Below, piece by piece: positions 24,961-31,778 of a stretch of DNA of 38,730 nucleotides (the stretch's first letter is position 1; every line of letters starts with the position of its first letter). The DNA is taken from contig CAMZKG010000012.1 of the NCBI GenBank assembly GCA_947311105.1, positions 1 through 38,730 on the forward strand. Reading direction: 5' to 3'. This stretch comes from an uncultured Saprospiraceae bacterium (GTDB taxonomy: Bacteria; Bacteroidota; Bacteroidia; Chitinophagales; Saprospiraceae). The translations under genes and the position numbers were made by a program. The notes beneath the pieces are model-generated. The model saw nothing but the letters and a program-made list of their open reading frames with translations, was not told the origin of the DNA and made no database searches.

Positions 24961-25293
24961 CTAGGCACTTGATTTTGCGGTCAAGATGGCGTGTTCTGTA
25001 ATGTCAAAATGGGAAGCATGAAAGTAGCATTTTCCATTTCTAAAAAGCAACACTTGCGGTGATTCATGCTGAATATTAACTTTCTCCGCCAAATATAGCG
25101 AAGTTGGTCGAGAATGAACCACATCAATCATGAAAAGTTTATAATGACTTTCAAGATTAGCGGATTCAAGGCGATTTTTGATAGCGACACTGATAGAACA
25201 ACGAAAGCTATGCTTAAAGATGAGTACATCTTTGGGCATAGCTTCCAGTATTTGTTCCAATTGTGTCGTTTCCGACAAATTGATCCAATTCAT
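24961..25293 (-). CDS. ytxJ: Bacillithiol-system redox protein YtxJ
   Basis: This 110-residue thioredoxin-fold protein has FKHSFRCSIS (26-35, Cys32), close to the KHSTRCSIS motif of YtxJ/BrxC proteins, which act as monothiol bacilliredoxins. PQVLLFRNGKC near residue 80 includes the cis-Pro and the glycine of the fold. It probably removes bacillithiol from S-bacillithiolated proteins, and a YpdA-like reductase is encoded at 19.6 kb. It lies between a small lipoprotein gene (6 nt upstream) and mnmD (11 nt downstream), so all three are likely one operon. Confidence 0.9.
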   Translation of the reverse strand: MNWINLSETTQLEQILEAMPKDVLIFKHSFRCSISVAIKNRLESANLESHYKLFMIDVVHSRPTSLYLAEKVNIQHESPQVLLFRNGKCYFHASHFDITEHAILTAKSSA

Positions 25294-25299
25294 TATTTT

Positions 25300-25422
25300 T
25301 TATTCAGCTGCTGCTTCGATTTGGTTTGGACAACCATATCCTTTGTGGCAAGAAGTAGCGGTTAGCATTAAAAAGGCTAGTCCTACGGCAACGAAAAGTT
25401 TTAGAAAATTTGATTTGTTCAT
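25300..25422 (-). CDS. Small lipoprotein of 40 residues
   Basis: The ORF starts at ATG 25420-25422 and stops at 25300-25302. It encodes a basic N-terminus (MNKSNFLK), a hydrophobic core (LFVAVGLAFLML) and a lipobox TATSC. After lipidation of Cys25 only 16 residues remain (CHKGYGCPNQIEAAAE), with a second cysteine at position 31. It ends 6 nt before ytxJ and is probably the first gene of the ytxJ-mnmD operon. Small lipoproteins of the type S-C-x-K-G-Y-G-C-P are found in Bacteroidota, but I know no function. The second cysteine beside a redox gene suggests a thiol link. Confidence 0.8.
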   Translation of the reverse strand: MNKSNFLKLFVAVGLAFLMLTATSCHKGYGCPNQIEAAAE

Positions 25423-25617
25423 GATCTGTTTGTTTGATGTTTGCTTAGAAACGGTTAACATGCGAATTTATTATTTTCGTGAAACAAAATTATTGGTTTT
25501 AACAACACAATGCCACTTTTGACAAAAAACATACCTTCTTTTTGACCTTTTTACGGTTATAACGTATAAAAAAGCTGAAAAAATGTCACAAATAGTACTT
25601 TTTTGTTGATGAAAAGA

Positions 25618-25625
25618 TACTTTTG
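25618..25625 (+). promoter_or_regulatory. Possible -7 element upstream of mpl
   Basis: TACTTTTG matches TAnnTTTG, 135 nt before the mpl start. A TTTG exists upstream, but the 12-nt spacing is shorter than usual. The remainder of the 338-nt gap 25423-25760 is AT-rich and shows no other clear feature; the minus-strand ORF at 25557-25802 has no support. Confidence 0.3.
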
Positions 25626-25760
25626 TGGTGGGTTTGACTGCTTGAGCGAATTGTATTGTAAAACTATTGTTTTGAGCAGGTTGCCCAAGTACACCATTAA
25701 AACATTAAAAATAGTGCCAAAAAATGATTGGTTTCTATTTTGTCCTAAAGAAAGAAATTC

Positions 25761-27119
25761 ATGAAGATTCATTTGATCGCCATCGGGGGCGCTGTCATGC
25801 ACAATTTAGCCATTGCTTTATTAGAAACGGGGCACCAAGTGACGGGCTCTGATGACGAAGTCTATAACCCTTCTAAGGCGCGCCTTGCGGCAAAAGGCTT
25901 GTTGCCCAAAAAAATGGGCTGGTTTCCCAAACAAATCAATAAAAAGTTGGATTTGGTCATATTAGGCAAACACGCTCGAGATGATAATCCCGAATTGCTA
26001 AAGGCTAAGAAAATTGGACTGAAAGTGTTGAGTTTTCCGGAGTTTATCTATGAGCATAGCAAGGACAAAACTAGGGTAGTGGTCACTGGGAGTCATGGCA
26101 AAACTTCTACAACGGCCATGATTATGCACGTATTAAAAGATGCGGGATTGAAGTTTGATTATCTTGTTGGGTCAAAATTAGAAGGCTTTGATACGATGGT
26201 GGGCTTGTCCGACGCGCCGATTATGGTCATCGAAGGGGATGAATATCCTGCTTCTCCGATAGACTTGCGTCCAAAAATGCTGTTTTATAAACCCAATATT
26301 GCCATTACGACAGGTATCGCTTGGGATCATATCAATGTTTTTCCGACATTTGAAAATTATACGCTTCAATTTAAAAAACTTTTGAAGGTGATGGCGCCAA
26401 AGGCTACTTGGATTTGGTATCAAAATGATGCTATTTTGCGCAAGCTAGCCCCCAAAGCACCCAAAAATATCCACCAAATACCTTATAGGGGCTTTAAGAA
26501 TGTGGGCAAAAATGGAAAAACCATCATCAAAAACGGGCATGGTGAAGACATAGAATTGGCGATTTTTGGGAAGCATAACCTTGAAAATCTAAAGTCCGCG
26601 TACTACGCCATAAAAGCATTAGGCGTTTCTGATAAAGTCTTTTTTGACTCAATTGGATCATTCACGGGTGCCGCAAAACGCCTGCAAACATTGCTGGAAT
26701 CAAAAACAGGTACGGCTTTTCTCGATTTTGCTCATGCGCCTTCCAAGGCTAAGGCGACCATCAAAGCCGTACGCTCTAAATATCCAAATCGAAAGCTCAT
26801 CGCCTGTCTCGAGCTACATACTTTCAGTAGCCTGAATAAAGCATTTTTACCGCATTATAAAGGCACAATGTCTCCTGCGGACTATGGTTTTGTGTTTTAT
26901 AGTCCACATACTTTGGAGATGAAAAAACTCCCTTTTTTCTCAGAAGACGAAGTGAAAAAGGCTTTTGGTGGGCAAAATGTTCAAGTTTTTACGGACGCCA
27001 AGGCATTGGAAAAGGCTTTGCGCAAGCTAAAAGGTAAAAATAATAATTTACTGTGGATGAGCTCGGGTAATTTCGGGGGATTGAACGTGAAGTCCGTTTC
27101 TAAGGCTATTTTGTTGTAA
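25761..27119 (+). CDS. mpl: UDP-N-acetylmuramate:L-Ala-gamma-D-Glu-meso-DAP ligase (Mpl-type Mur ligase)
   Basis: The 452-residue Mur ligase couples recycled tripeptide to UDP-MurNAc. The N-terminal IAIGGAVMHNLA (7-18) is the Rossmann segment in the form seen in Mpl rather than MurC. GSHGKTST (110-117) is the ATP loop, EGDEYPAS (near 153) the Mg-binding region, and AWDHINVFPT the conserved His/Asp segment. The C-terminal third (DFAHAPSKAKATIKAVR) is the peptide-binding domain. Length agrees with Mpl. It is cytoplasmic and belongs to the same recycling pathway as AnmK at the window start. No partner is adjacent. Confidence 0.88.
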   Translation: MKIHLIAIGGAVMHNLAIALLETGHQVTGSDDEVYNPSKARLAAKGLLPKKMGWFPKQINKKLDLVILGKHARDDNPELLKAKKIGLKVLSFPEFIYEHSKDKTRVVVTGSHGKTSTTAMIMHVLKDAGLKFDYLVGSKLEGFDTMVGLSDAPIMVIEGDEYPASPIDLRPKMLFYKPNIAITTGIAWDHINVFPTFENYTLQFKKLLKVMAPKATWIWYQNDAILRKLAPKAPKNIHQIPYRGFKNVGKNGKTIIKNGHGEDIELAIFGKHNLENLKSAYYAIKALGVSDKVFFDSIGSFTGAAKRLQTLLESKTGTAFLDFAHAPSKAKATIKAVRSKYPNRKLIACLELHTFSSLNKAFLPHYKGTMSPADYGFVFYSPHTLEMKKLPFFSEDEVKKAFGGQNVQVFTDAKALEKALRKLKGKNNNLLWMSSGNFGGLNVKSVSKAILL

Positions 27120-27134
27120 TTGGTTTTAGTTTAT

Positions 27135-27155
27135 ACTGCTACACCGCTACACCGT
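27135..27155 (+). repeat. Two-unit fragment of the 8-nt repeat of array D
   Basis: actgctacaccgctacaccg lies 15 nt after the mpl stop and matches the octamer of the 31-unit array at 16809-17056. It could be a seed or a remnant of an array. Confidence 0.6.
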
Positions 27156-27204
27156 CATTTTTTTGAAGAAGCATTGTTATGCTATGTAGTTGCCCAAAAT
27201 TCCG

Positions 27205-27213
27205 TATATTTGC
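27205..27213 (+). promoter_or_regulatory. -7 promoter element upstream of the secreted esterase gene
   Basis: TATATTTGC is a full match to TAnnTTTG, 77 nt before the start codon. A TTG lies 12 nt upstream, which is too close for the usual -33 spacing. Confidence 0.45.
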
Positions 27214-27289
27214 ATTGCTTGCTGAAAAGAAAGTAACCCCAGATGTATTCCCCTGTTTTTGTTTTATTTATGAATGAGATTTCAATATT

Positions 27290-28921
27290 ATGCGACTAAC
27301 ATCTTTTTTTTGGGTTTCTCTTTTTGCTTCATTGCCTTTTTTGGGGCTGGGGCAGAATAATACGCCTTCCTATACAGGTTTGATGACCATCAAATCTTTT
27401 CCACTTAATAAACAAATCTGCGAACGTCAGAAAAGCATGTCCACCGCAAAGGTGAAGATAGCAGGTACGGTCGCCGCTTCTAGCAATTACGACAAAATTA
27501 AACTTTGGGTCTCTCTAGATACTGCAGGCAACTTCTTTCAAGAGTATCAGACTTTGACCTATGTTGGGGATTCGGCTTCATTTCAATTTGACTATTTGTT
27601 GCCTGCTAATTTTTACAACCATGAGTTTATTCTTTATGGTGTAAAAAATACCACCGAAACGGAAGAATGGAAGGCCACCGATGTCGTCGCAGGGGATATT
27701 TATATTATCAATGGACAGTCTAATGCGCAGGCTTATTTGAGTGTAATGCCTGAAGACATAATGCCATACACAAGGTCTTATTTTAATGGGAAATGGGATG
27801 ATTTGGCCCATTCCTTTCCAGGGCGATGGGGTGGACATTTGGCCAAAGTGATGTCACAGTACTTGGGTTTTCCGGTGGGCATTTTTAATTTTGCGGATGG
27901 CGCCCAACCTATTTCTTATTTTCAGAAGGATTCGCAAGATACAACCGCCAATTATAGCAAAATGTTGGTACGTTTGCATAAAGCAGGCGTGAAAAATCCC
28001 AATGCGGTTTTTTGGTTTCATGGAGAAGCCAATGGATGGGATACCCCGACAGACGACTATGTGCAGGCTTATTTGACTTTGAATGGTAGTTGGAAGGAAG
28101 ATTTGGGGATTGATGGCTCTTTTCTTTTTCAAGTTCGGCATCTAGGTTGTGCGCATCCCAATCCCTATATTTTTGAAGCGCAGAGACTCCTTGCGGAACA
28201 AAATTCCGATATTAGCATCATGTCCACTACCAATGCGGATCAAGATTCTTGTCACTATCGGTGGGAAGAAGGATACCGCGCCCTAGCGGAGCGTATGGCG
28301 CAGGTTGCCAAAAATAAATTGTATAACCAGCCGGTTCCCAATGATGATTTTGCGCCGAATGTACAAAAAATAGAAAAATTTAATGCCAATACATTGCGTA
28401 TTACCTTTGAACCTGCGGGCGTTCCTTTGAATGTGATCGGTGAGCCGAGCTTTGATTTTAGGCACGAAGAGTCTGGACATCGGGCTACAAGTGCCTGGAC
28501 TATTGGTGATACTCTGATTGTCCAATTTGATTCTATTGTTAATGTAGGAGAGCACTTTTCTTATTTGAGTCATCCAGGGCCGACCCCTGACTGGGTCGTT
28601 ACGTCTAGTGGCGTCGGGATTTTAGAATTTTATAATCAACCGATTGTGGAGTATGTCCCAGTGGGTACTCGGCTTGCGCCAAAAAGAAAACTAAAAATTG
28701 CCCCAAATCCGTCAACAGGTTTACTCGCTATCCATTGGAACAGAGCGGAATGGGTGGAGATCACATTAGTTGATGCCCTAGGGCAAACCTATCTCCATAA
28801 AAGTCAATGGGTACAGAGTAATATCCAACTAGATCTAAGCTTTTTACCGCAAGGTATCTACCAAGTGGTGGTGAAATCCAAAGAAGAAATGCAAATCGGT
28901 CAGTTGATAAAATGCGACTAG
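27290..28921 (+). CDS. Secreted SASA-type (sialate O-acetylesterase-like) esterase with T9SS tail
   Basis: The 543-residue protein has a signal peptide (about 1-21, ending GLGQ). The esterase domain starts with IINGQSNA (139-146; Ser144 as nucleophile of the SGNH fold). FWFHGEANGWD carries the Gly/Asn block III equivalent and DSCHYRWEEGYRALAE (near 325) the catalytic Asp/His. This is the PF03629 pattern of carbohydrate acetylesterases, though the natural substrate is unknown. The last 75 residues (IAPNPSTGLL...LPQGIYQVVVKSKE) are a T9SS sorting domain. Its stop codon overlaps that of the convergent SUFU gene by 2 nt. Confidence 0.87.
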   Translation: MRLTSFFWVSLFASLPFLGLGQNNTPSYTGLMTIKSFPLNKQICERQKSMSTAKVKIAGTVAASSNYDKIKLWVSLDTAGNFFQEYQTLTYVGDSASFQFDYLLPANFYNHEFILYGVKNTTETEEWKATDVVAGDIYIINGQSNAQAYLSVMPEDIMPYTRSYFNGKWDDLAHSFPGRWGGHLAKVMSQYLGFPVGIFNFADGAQPISYFQKDSQDTTANYSKMLVRLHKAGVKNPNAVFWFHGEANGWDTPTDDYVQAYLTLNGSWKEDLGIDGSFLFQVRHLGCAHPNPYIFEAQRLLAEQNSDISIMSTTNADQDSCHYRWEEGYRALAERMAQVAKNKLYNQPVPNDDFAPNVQKIEKFNANTLRITFEPAGVPLNVIGEPSFDFRHEESGHRATSAWTIGDTLIVQFDSIVNVGEHFSYLSHPGPTPDWVVTSSGVGILEFYNQPIVEYVPVGTRLAPKRKLKIAPNPSTGLLAIHWNRAEWVEITLVDALGQTYLHKSQWVQSNIQLDLSFLPQGIYQVVVKSKEEMQIGQLIKCD

Positions 28922-29472
28922 ACGACGCTTTCTCTGCTCAAATCGAATAAGTTCACATCCTTTTCTACAAAAAGGGGCAAAAGTGTACTCGGTGAGTGGG
29001 TTTGGAGATAATCCGCTTCTTGCTGGGTGATAGGAATGACCATCTTCCATTCGACTAAAAGCTCCCCTAAATCCAACGTCTTAAGCGTGTCTTTCCACAA
29101 ATAAGGCGGAATCAGCAGCCCATGTTTTACGTTGAAATCTGGATAATATGCCGAAAATATGTGAGAAAAAATAGCCCCTGTCATGGTTTGCCAGCCTTCA
29201 AGCATCGCTTTGAAAGCGCAAGTCCCCAAAATATTAGGGGCCAAATCATATTTTTTTTCGGCAACGAGAACCAATTCAATATGGCGATTTTCAGGATTGG
29301 TCGGATAAGCAGATAGCCCAACACTGGCATGAACCATCAAATTCTCGTCCCCATGCTCCGTCATAGACACGATGTCAATATGGGCATGTTCCGTGGCTTG
29401 AAATCGCAAAACTTTGGGGTCTTTACCTGTAATTTTTGCAATATAGTGGGCAATTGCTTTGTTCTTAATCAT
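28918..29472 (-). CDS. Suppressor of fused (SUFU) domain protein
   Basis: This 184-residue protein corresponds to the bacterial SUFU-like domain (PF05076). The evidence is an acidic/His beta core (ENLMVHASVGLSAYP), ENRHIELVLVAEKK, a central helix and loop, HGLLIPPYLWKDT and WKMVIPITQQEADYLQTH, the last being the strongest family block. Bacterial SUFU proteins often act as immunity proteins to polymorphic toxins, but no toxin gene is nearby. It lies 6 nt downstream of the 73-residue protein gene and ends tail-to-tail with the esterase gene. Confidence 0.8.
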   Translation of the reverse strand: MIKNKAIAHYIAKITGKDPKVLRFQATEHAHIDIVSMTEHGDENLMVHASVGLSAYPTNPENRHIELVLVAEKKYDLAPNILGTCAFKAMLEGWQTMTGAIFSHIFSAYYPDFNVKHGLLIPPYLWKDTLKTLDLGELLVEWKMVIPITQQEADYLQTHSPSTLLPLFVEKDVNLFDLSRESVV

Positions 29473-29478
29473 GTGCTA

Positions 29479-29700
29479 CTACGTCGTAAAAGAAAGGATT
29501 TTGATGGGCGTACCCCACATAAAAATGGAAGCGCCTGCTTCTACTTTTTGAGCCGTGATGGTGATTGATTTGCCTAGGAATTTTAATTGGGCAGGCATAT
29601 TGATCGGGCGATAATTATTGCCATTTTGATCGACAATTCCCCAAAATCCCATGCCGATGGCCACCTTTTGGACGGTACCTGTGATCGTGAGTTTTTCCAT
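29479..29700 (-). CDS. Small conserved-looking protein, possible beta-barrel, unknown function
   Basis: The 73-residue protein has no signal or membrane segment and consists of short strands (MEKLTITGTVQKVAIGMGFW, GIVDQNGNNYRPIN, SITITAQKVEAG). The pattern of strand lengths and glycines resembles a small OB-like or DUF5818-like barrel. Its stop is 6 nt before the SUFU start, so the two are co-transcribed. No family can be named with confidence. Codon use resembles the neighbours. Confidence 0.75.
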   Translation of the reverse strand: MEKLTITGTVQKVAIGMGFWGIVDQNGNNYRPINMPAQLKFLGKSITITAQKVEAGASIFMWGTPIKILSFTT

Positions 29701-29718
29701 AAAATTTATTTTTTTTAT

Positions 29719-29751
29719 AACTTTTGGAAAGTGTTAAACTTTCCAAAAGTT
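29719..29751. repeat. Perfect 14-bp hairpin between tpx and the 73-residue gene
   Basis: aacttttggaaagt (29719-29732) and actttccaaaagtt (29738-29751) are perfect inverted arms around gttaa. It follows the tpx stop on the minus strand by 13 nt. A poly-T tract precedes the stem, not follows it, in both directions, so it is not a standard intrinsic terminator, though it may end or protect the tpx message. Confidence 0.7.
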
Positions 29752-29763
29752 AATAAAAAAAAA

Positions 29764-30261
29764 TTAAAGCGCAGCGATAGCCGCATCATAATTAGGTTCA
29801 TCCACAATCTCTGGAACTTGCTGAGTATAGATGACTTTATTATTTTCGTCCAAAACGATGATTGCTCGAGAATGTAAATGAGCCAAAGGACCATCCGCAA
29901 TGGTTAGATTGTAGTTTTTACCGAATGCGCCATCCGCAAAATCAGATAACGTAACCGCATTGTCAATACCTTCAGCCCCACAAAAACGCGCTTGCGCAAA
30001 AGGTAAATCTCTTGAAATACATAAAACAACAGTATTATCAAGTCCCGCTGCTTTAGCGTTAAAATTGCGCACAGACGTGGCACAAGTGCCTGTATCTAAG
30101 CTAGGAAAGATGTTTAAAACTTTCTTTTTACCTGCATAGTCTGCTAAAGTCTTTGTAGAAAGGTCATTGGCAATTAATGCAAAATCAGGTACTTGAGTGC
30201 CTACGGCAGGTAGTTCGCCGATTGTGTTTACTGGGTTGCCCTTTAGGGTAATTTTTGCCAT
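29764..30261 (-). CDS. tpx: Thiol peroxidase Tpx
   Basis: The 165-residue atypical 2-Cys peroxiredoxin reduces peroxides with thioredoxin. The peroxidatic cysteine is Cys60 in FPSLDTGTCATSVR, and the resolving cysteine Cys94 lies in FAQARFCGAEG. These positions match E. coli Tpx. The start MAKITLKGNPVNTIG is the usual N-terminus. On the minus strand upstream are palindromes that contain two TAAATTTG strings, matching TAnnTTTG, so the repeat region may double as its promoter. The downstream 73-residue gene is separated by a perfect hairpin. Confidence 0.95.
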   Translation of the reverse strand: MAKITLKGNPVNTIGELPAVGTQVPDFALIANDLSTKTLADYAGKKKVLNIFPSLDTGTCATSVRNFNAKAAGLDNTVVLCISRDLPFAQARFCGAEGIDNAVTLSDFADGAFGKNYNLTIADGPLAHLHSRAIIVLDENNKVIYTQQVPEIVDEPNYDAAIAAL

Positions 30262-30306
30262 TATATTCGATTTTAATGGTGTTAGAAAATATTTTTTTTA
30301 AGGCGA

Positions 30307-30423
30307 TGCAAATTTATTTGCATTTGGGCAAAGCAAATTTATTTGCTTTTATCTTGCAAATGAATTTGCAATGCCGTTTGCAAATGAATTTGCAATGCCG
30401 TTTGCAAATGAATTTGCAATGCC
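30307..30423 (-). repeat. Array E: palindromic ttgcaaatgaatttgcaa units and related palindromes
   Basis: On the plus strand two related palindromes, tgcaaatttatttgca (30308-30323) and gcaaatttatttgc (30333-30346), are followed by three near-identical 24-nt units (about 30352-30423) of ttgcaaatgaatttgcaa plus tgccg. The last unit ends 1 nt before the stop codon of the NifX-like gene. The palindrome is similar to that of the 60-bp element (cttgcaaattaatttgcaag). On the minus strand the first two palindromes read TAAATTTGC, a -7-like string, upstream of tpx. Confidence 0.88.
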
Positions 30424-30424
30424 A

Positions 30425-30823
30425 TTAGTGTTCATGCCCACATCCGCCGCCACAACCGCCATGATTTTGAGTTGTTGACATATCCACGACTTTCAAAGTG
30501 CCTTCGATGAGCTCTTTGATGGCGGTATCAGGGTCTGTTTGTGGGGTGATATAGGCTCTTACATTTTTTTGCGCAAGCCTAGCGATAGCCCCTTGCCCGA
30601 TTTGCGCAGCCAAAAAGATGTCCGCATCAAAAATAGGGTGGTGGGCTTCGGGCCCCATATTGTGAAATACTTCATGGAGTACTTCTTCTCTCGGTGTCTC
30701 CACCAATTCTCTTTTCAAAATACGATCATTTTCAATCGTATAGAAATAAAATTTGCGGCATCTGCCACCATGACCCGAGATGGTTTTTTTGTTTTGGCTA
30801 GTCACAGCCACGGTATGTTGCAT
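30425..30823 (-). CDS. NifX/NifB-associated (dinitrogenase Mo-Fe cofactor-binding) family protein
   Basis: From the ATG at 30823 (MQHTVAVTSQNKK) it has 132 residues. The frame is open to 30880, but the first 19 residues are not part of the fold. The sequence follows the NifX/NifY/VnfX/NafY pattern (PF02579): VAVTSQNKKTISGHGGRCRKFYFYTI, HEVFHN, ADIFLAAQIGQGAIARLAQKNVRAYI, DTAIKELIEGTL. The tail HGGCGGGCGHEH is rich in Cys and His and could hold a metal. No nitrogen fixation genes are near; relatives of this kind occur in many non-diazotrophs with unclear roles. Array E abuts the stop. Confidence 0.85.
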   Translation of the reverse strand: MQHTVAVTSQNKKTISGHGGRCRKFYFYTIENDRILKRELVETPREEVLHEVFHNMGPEAHHPIFDADIFLAAQIGQGAIARLAQKNVRAYITPQTDPDTAIKELIEGTLKVVDMSTTQNHGGCGGGCGHEH

Positions 30824-30958
30824 AATCTTTTTTATTTTAAGTGGTACGAATTCTGTCCGATCATACGCCACCCATAACAAAAGACGGGTTAGAATGTTTG
30901 GTAAGTCTTAATATTTGCTAAGATTAATCGTTTTGGCAATAGAAAATAAACAGGAACC

Positions 30959-31564
30959 ATGTATAAAAAGATATTTGCGAAAGTCTATGACCCGATTATG
31001 GTCCATATTGAAAAGGGAATCGGCCCCAAGCGAGAAGCCCTTTTATCACCCCTTACGGGAAAAATATTGGATGTAGGCTGCGGCACTGGCGTAAATTTCC
31101 AATATTTCCGAAAGGATGCCCAAGTCATCGGTATAGAGCCATCTGCCGCCATGCTCGCTTACGCAAAAAAGAAATTGGATCAATATCCGCAGATAAAGGT
31201 CTTTAATTTGGGGGTAAATGACCCTAAATTGGATGATATTATTGCGCCAGCATCTATGGATTATGTTATTAGTACCTTGGTGCTTTGCACGATACCGAAT
31301 CCGAAGGAAGCCATTCAGAATTATAAAAAATGGTTGAAGCCGAACGGGAAGCTCATCGTTTTAGAACATATCAAGTCAGAAGGTAGGTTTTATGGTGGCT
31401 TACAAGAAGTGCTGAACCCTGTTTGGAAAGGGCTTGCCGATGGATGTAATCTCAATCGTCAGACCGACCAATATATCTTGGAAGCTGGATTTAAGGCTGA
31501 TGAGCATTTTTACTTGGGCAATAAGCTGCGTTGGATTCAAGGAGTATATGGTTTGTCGGATTAA
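30959..31564 (+). CDS. Class I SAM-dependent methyltransferase
   Basis: This 201-residue protein has motif I ILDVGCGTGVN (about 36-46), the acidic motif II IGIEPS (58-63), motif post-II around MDYVISTLVLCTIPNP (99-114) and motif III LKPNGKLIVLEHIKS (124-138). This is the Methyltransf_11 type, close to UbiE/phospholipid N-methyltransferase-like proteins. The substrate cannot be determined. It is divergent from the NifX-like gene with 135 nt between. No downstream partner is on the same message within 200 nt. Confidence 0.85.
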   Translation: MYKKIFAKVYDPIMVHIEKGIGPKREALLSPLTGKILDVGCGTGVNFQYFRKDAQVIGIEPSAAMLAYAKKKLDQYPQIKVFNLGVNDPKLDDIIAPASMDYVISTLVLCTIPNPKEAIQNYKKWLKPNGKLIVLEHIKSEGRFYGGLQEVLNPVWKGLADGCNLNRQTDQYILEAGFKADEHFYLGNKLRWIQGVYGLSD

Positions 31565-31778
31565 GTTGTTGAGTCCGCATCGAAAAGTCAATTTCCGTTA
31601 TTTTCTCTTTTTACCACATTTTTTTTCTGTTTACTCCTGAATCATCCCAAACTCAAAAAGGAAATCCAATTGAATTGGGCATGACTGCTGATTTTCGCAG
31701 AAATTTTGCCAAATAGCAGGGACAAATCCAAGTCTCCGCACGTTATTAGGGCATTACTTACATAGAAAATGGTCGTAT

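Noticed and set aside
25557..25802. Minus-strand ORF of 81 residues upstream of mpl
   Set aside because: It runs into the start of mpl, is AT-rich, and shows no domain or signal.
29719..29751. Intrinsic terminator of tpx
   Set aside because: The stem is perfect, but no T run follows in either direction; kept only as a hairpin.
30425..30880. Nitrogenase gene cluster suggested by the NifX-like protein
   Set aside because: No nif structural or assembly genes are in the window, and relatives of this family occur in non-fixing bacteria.
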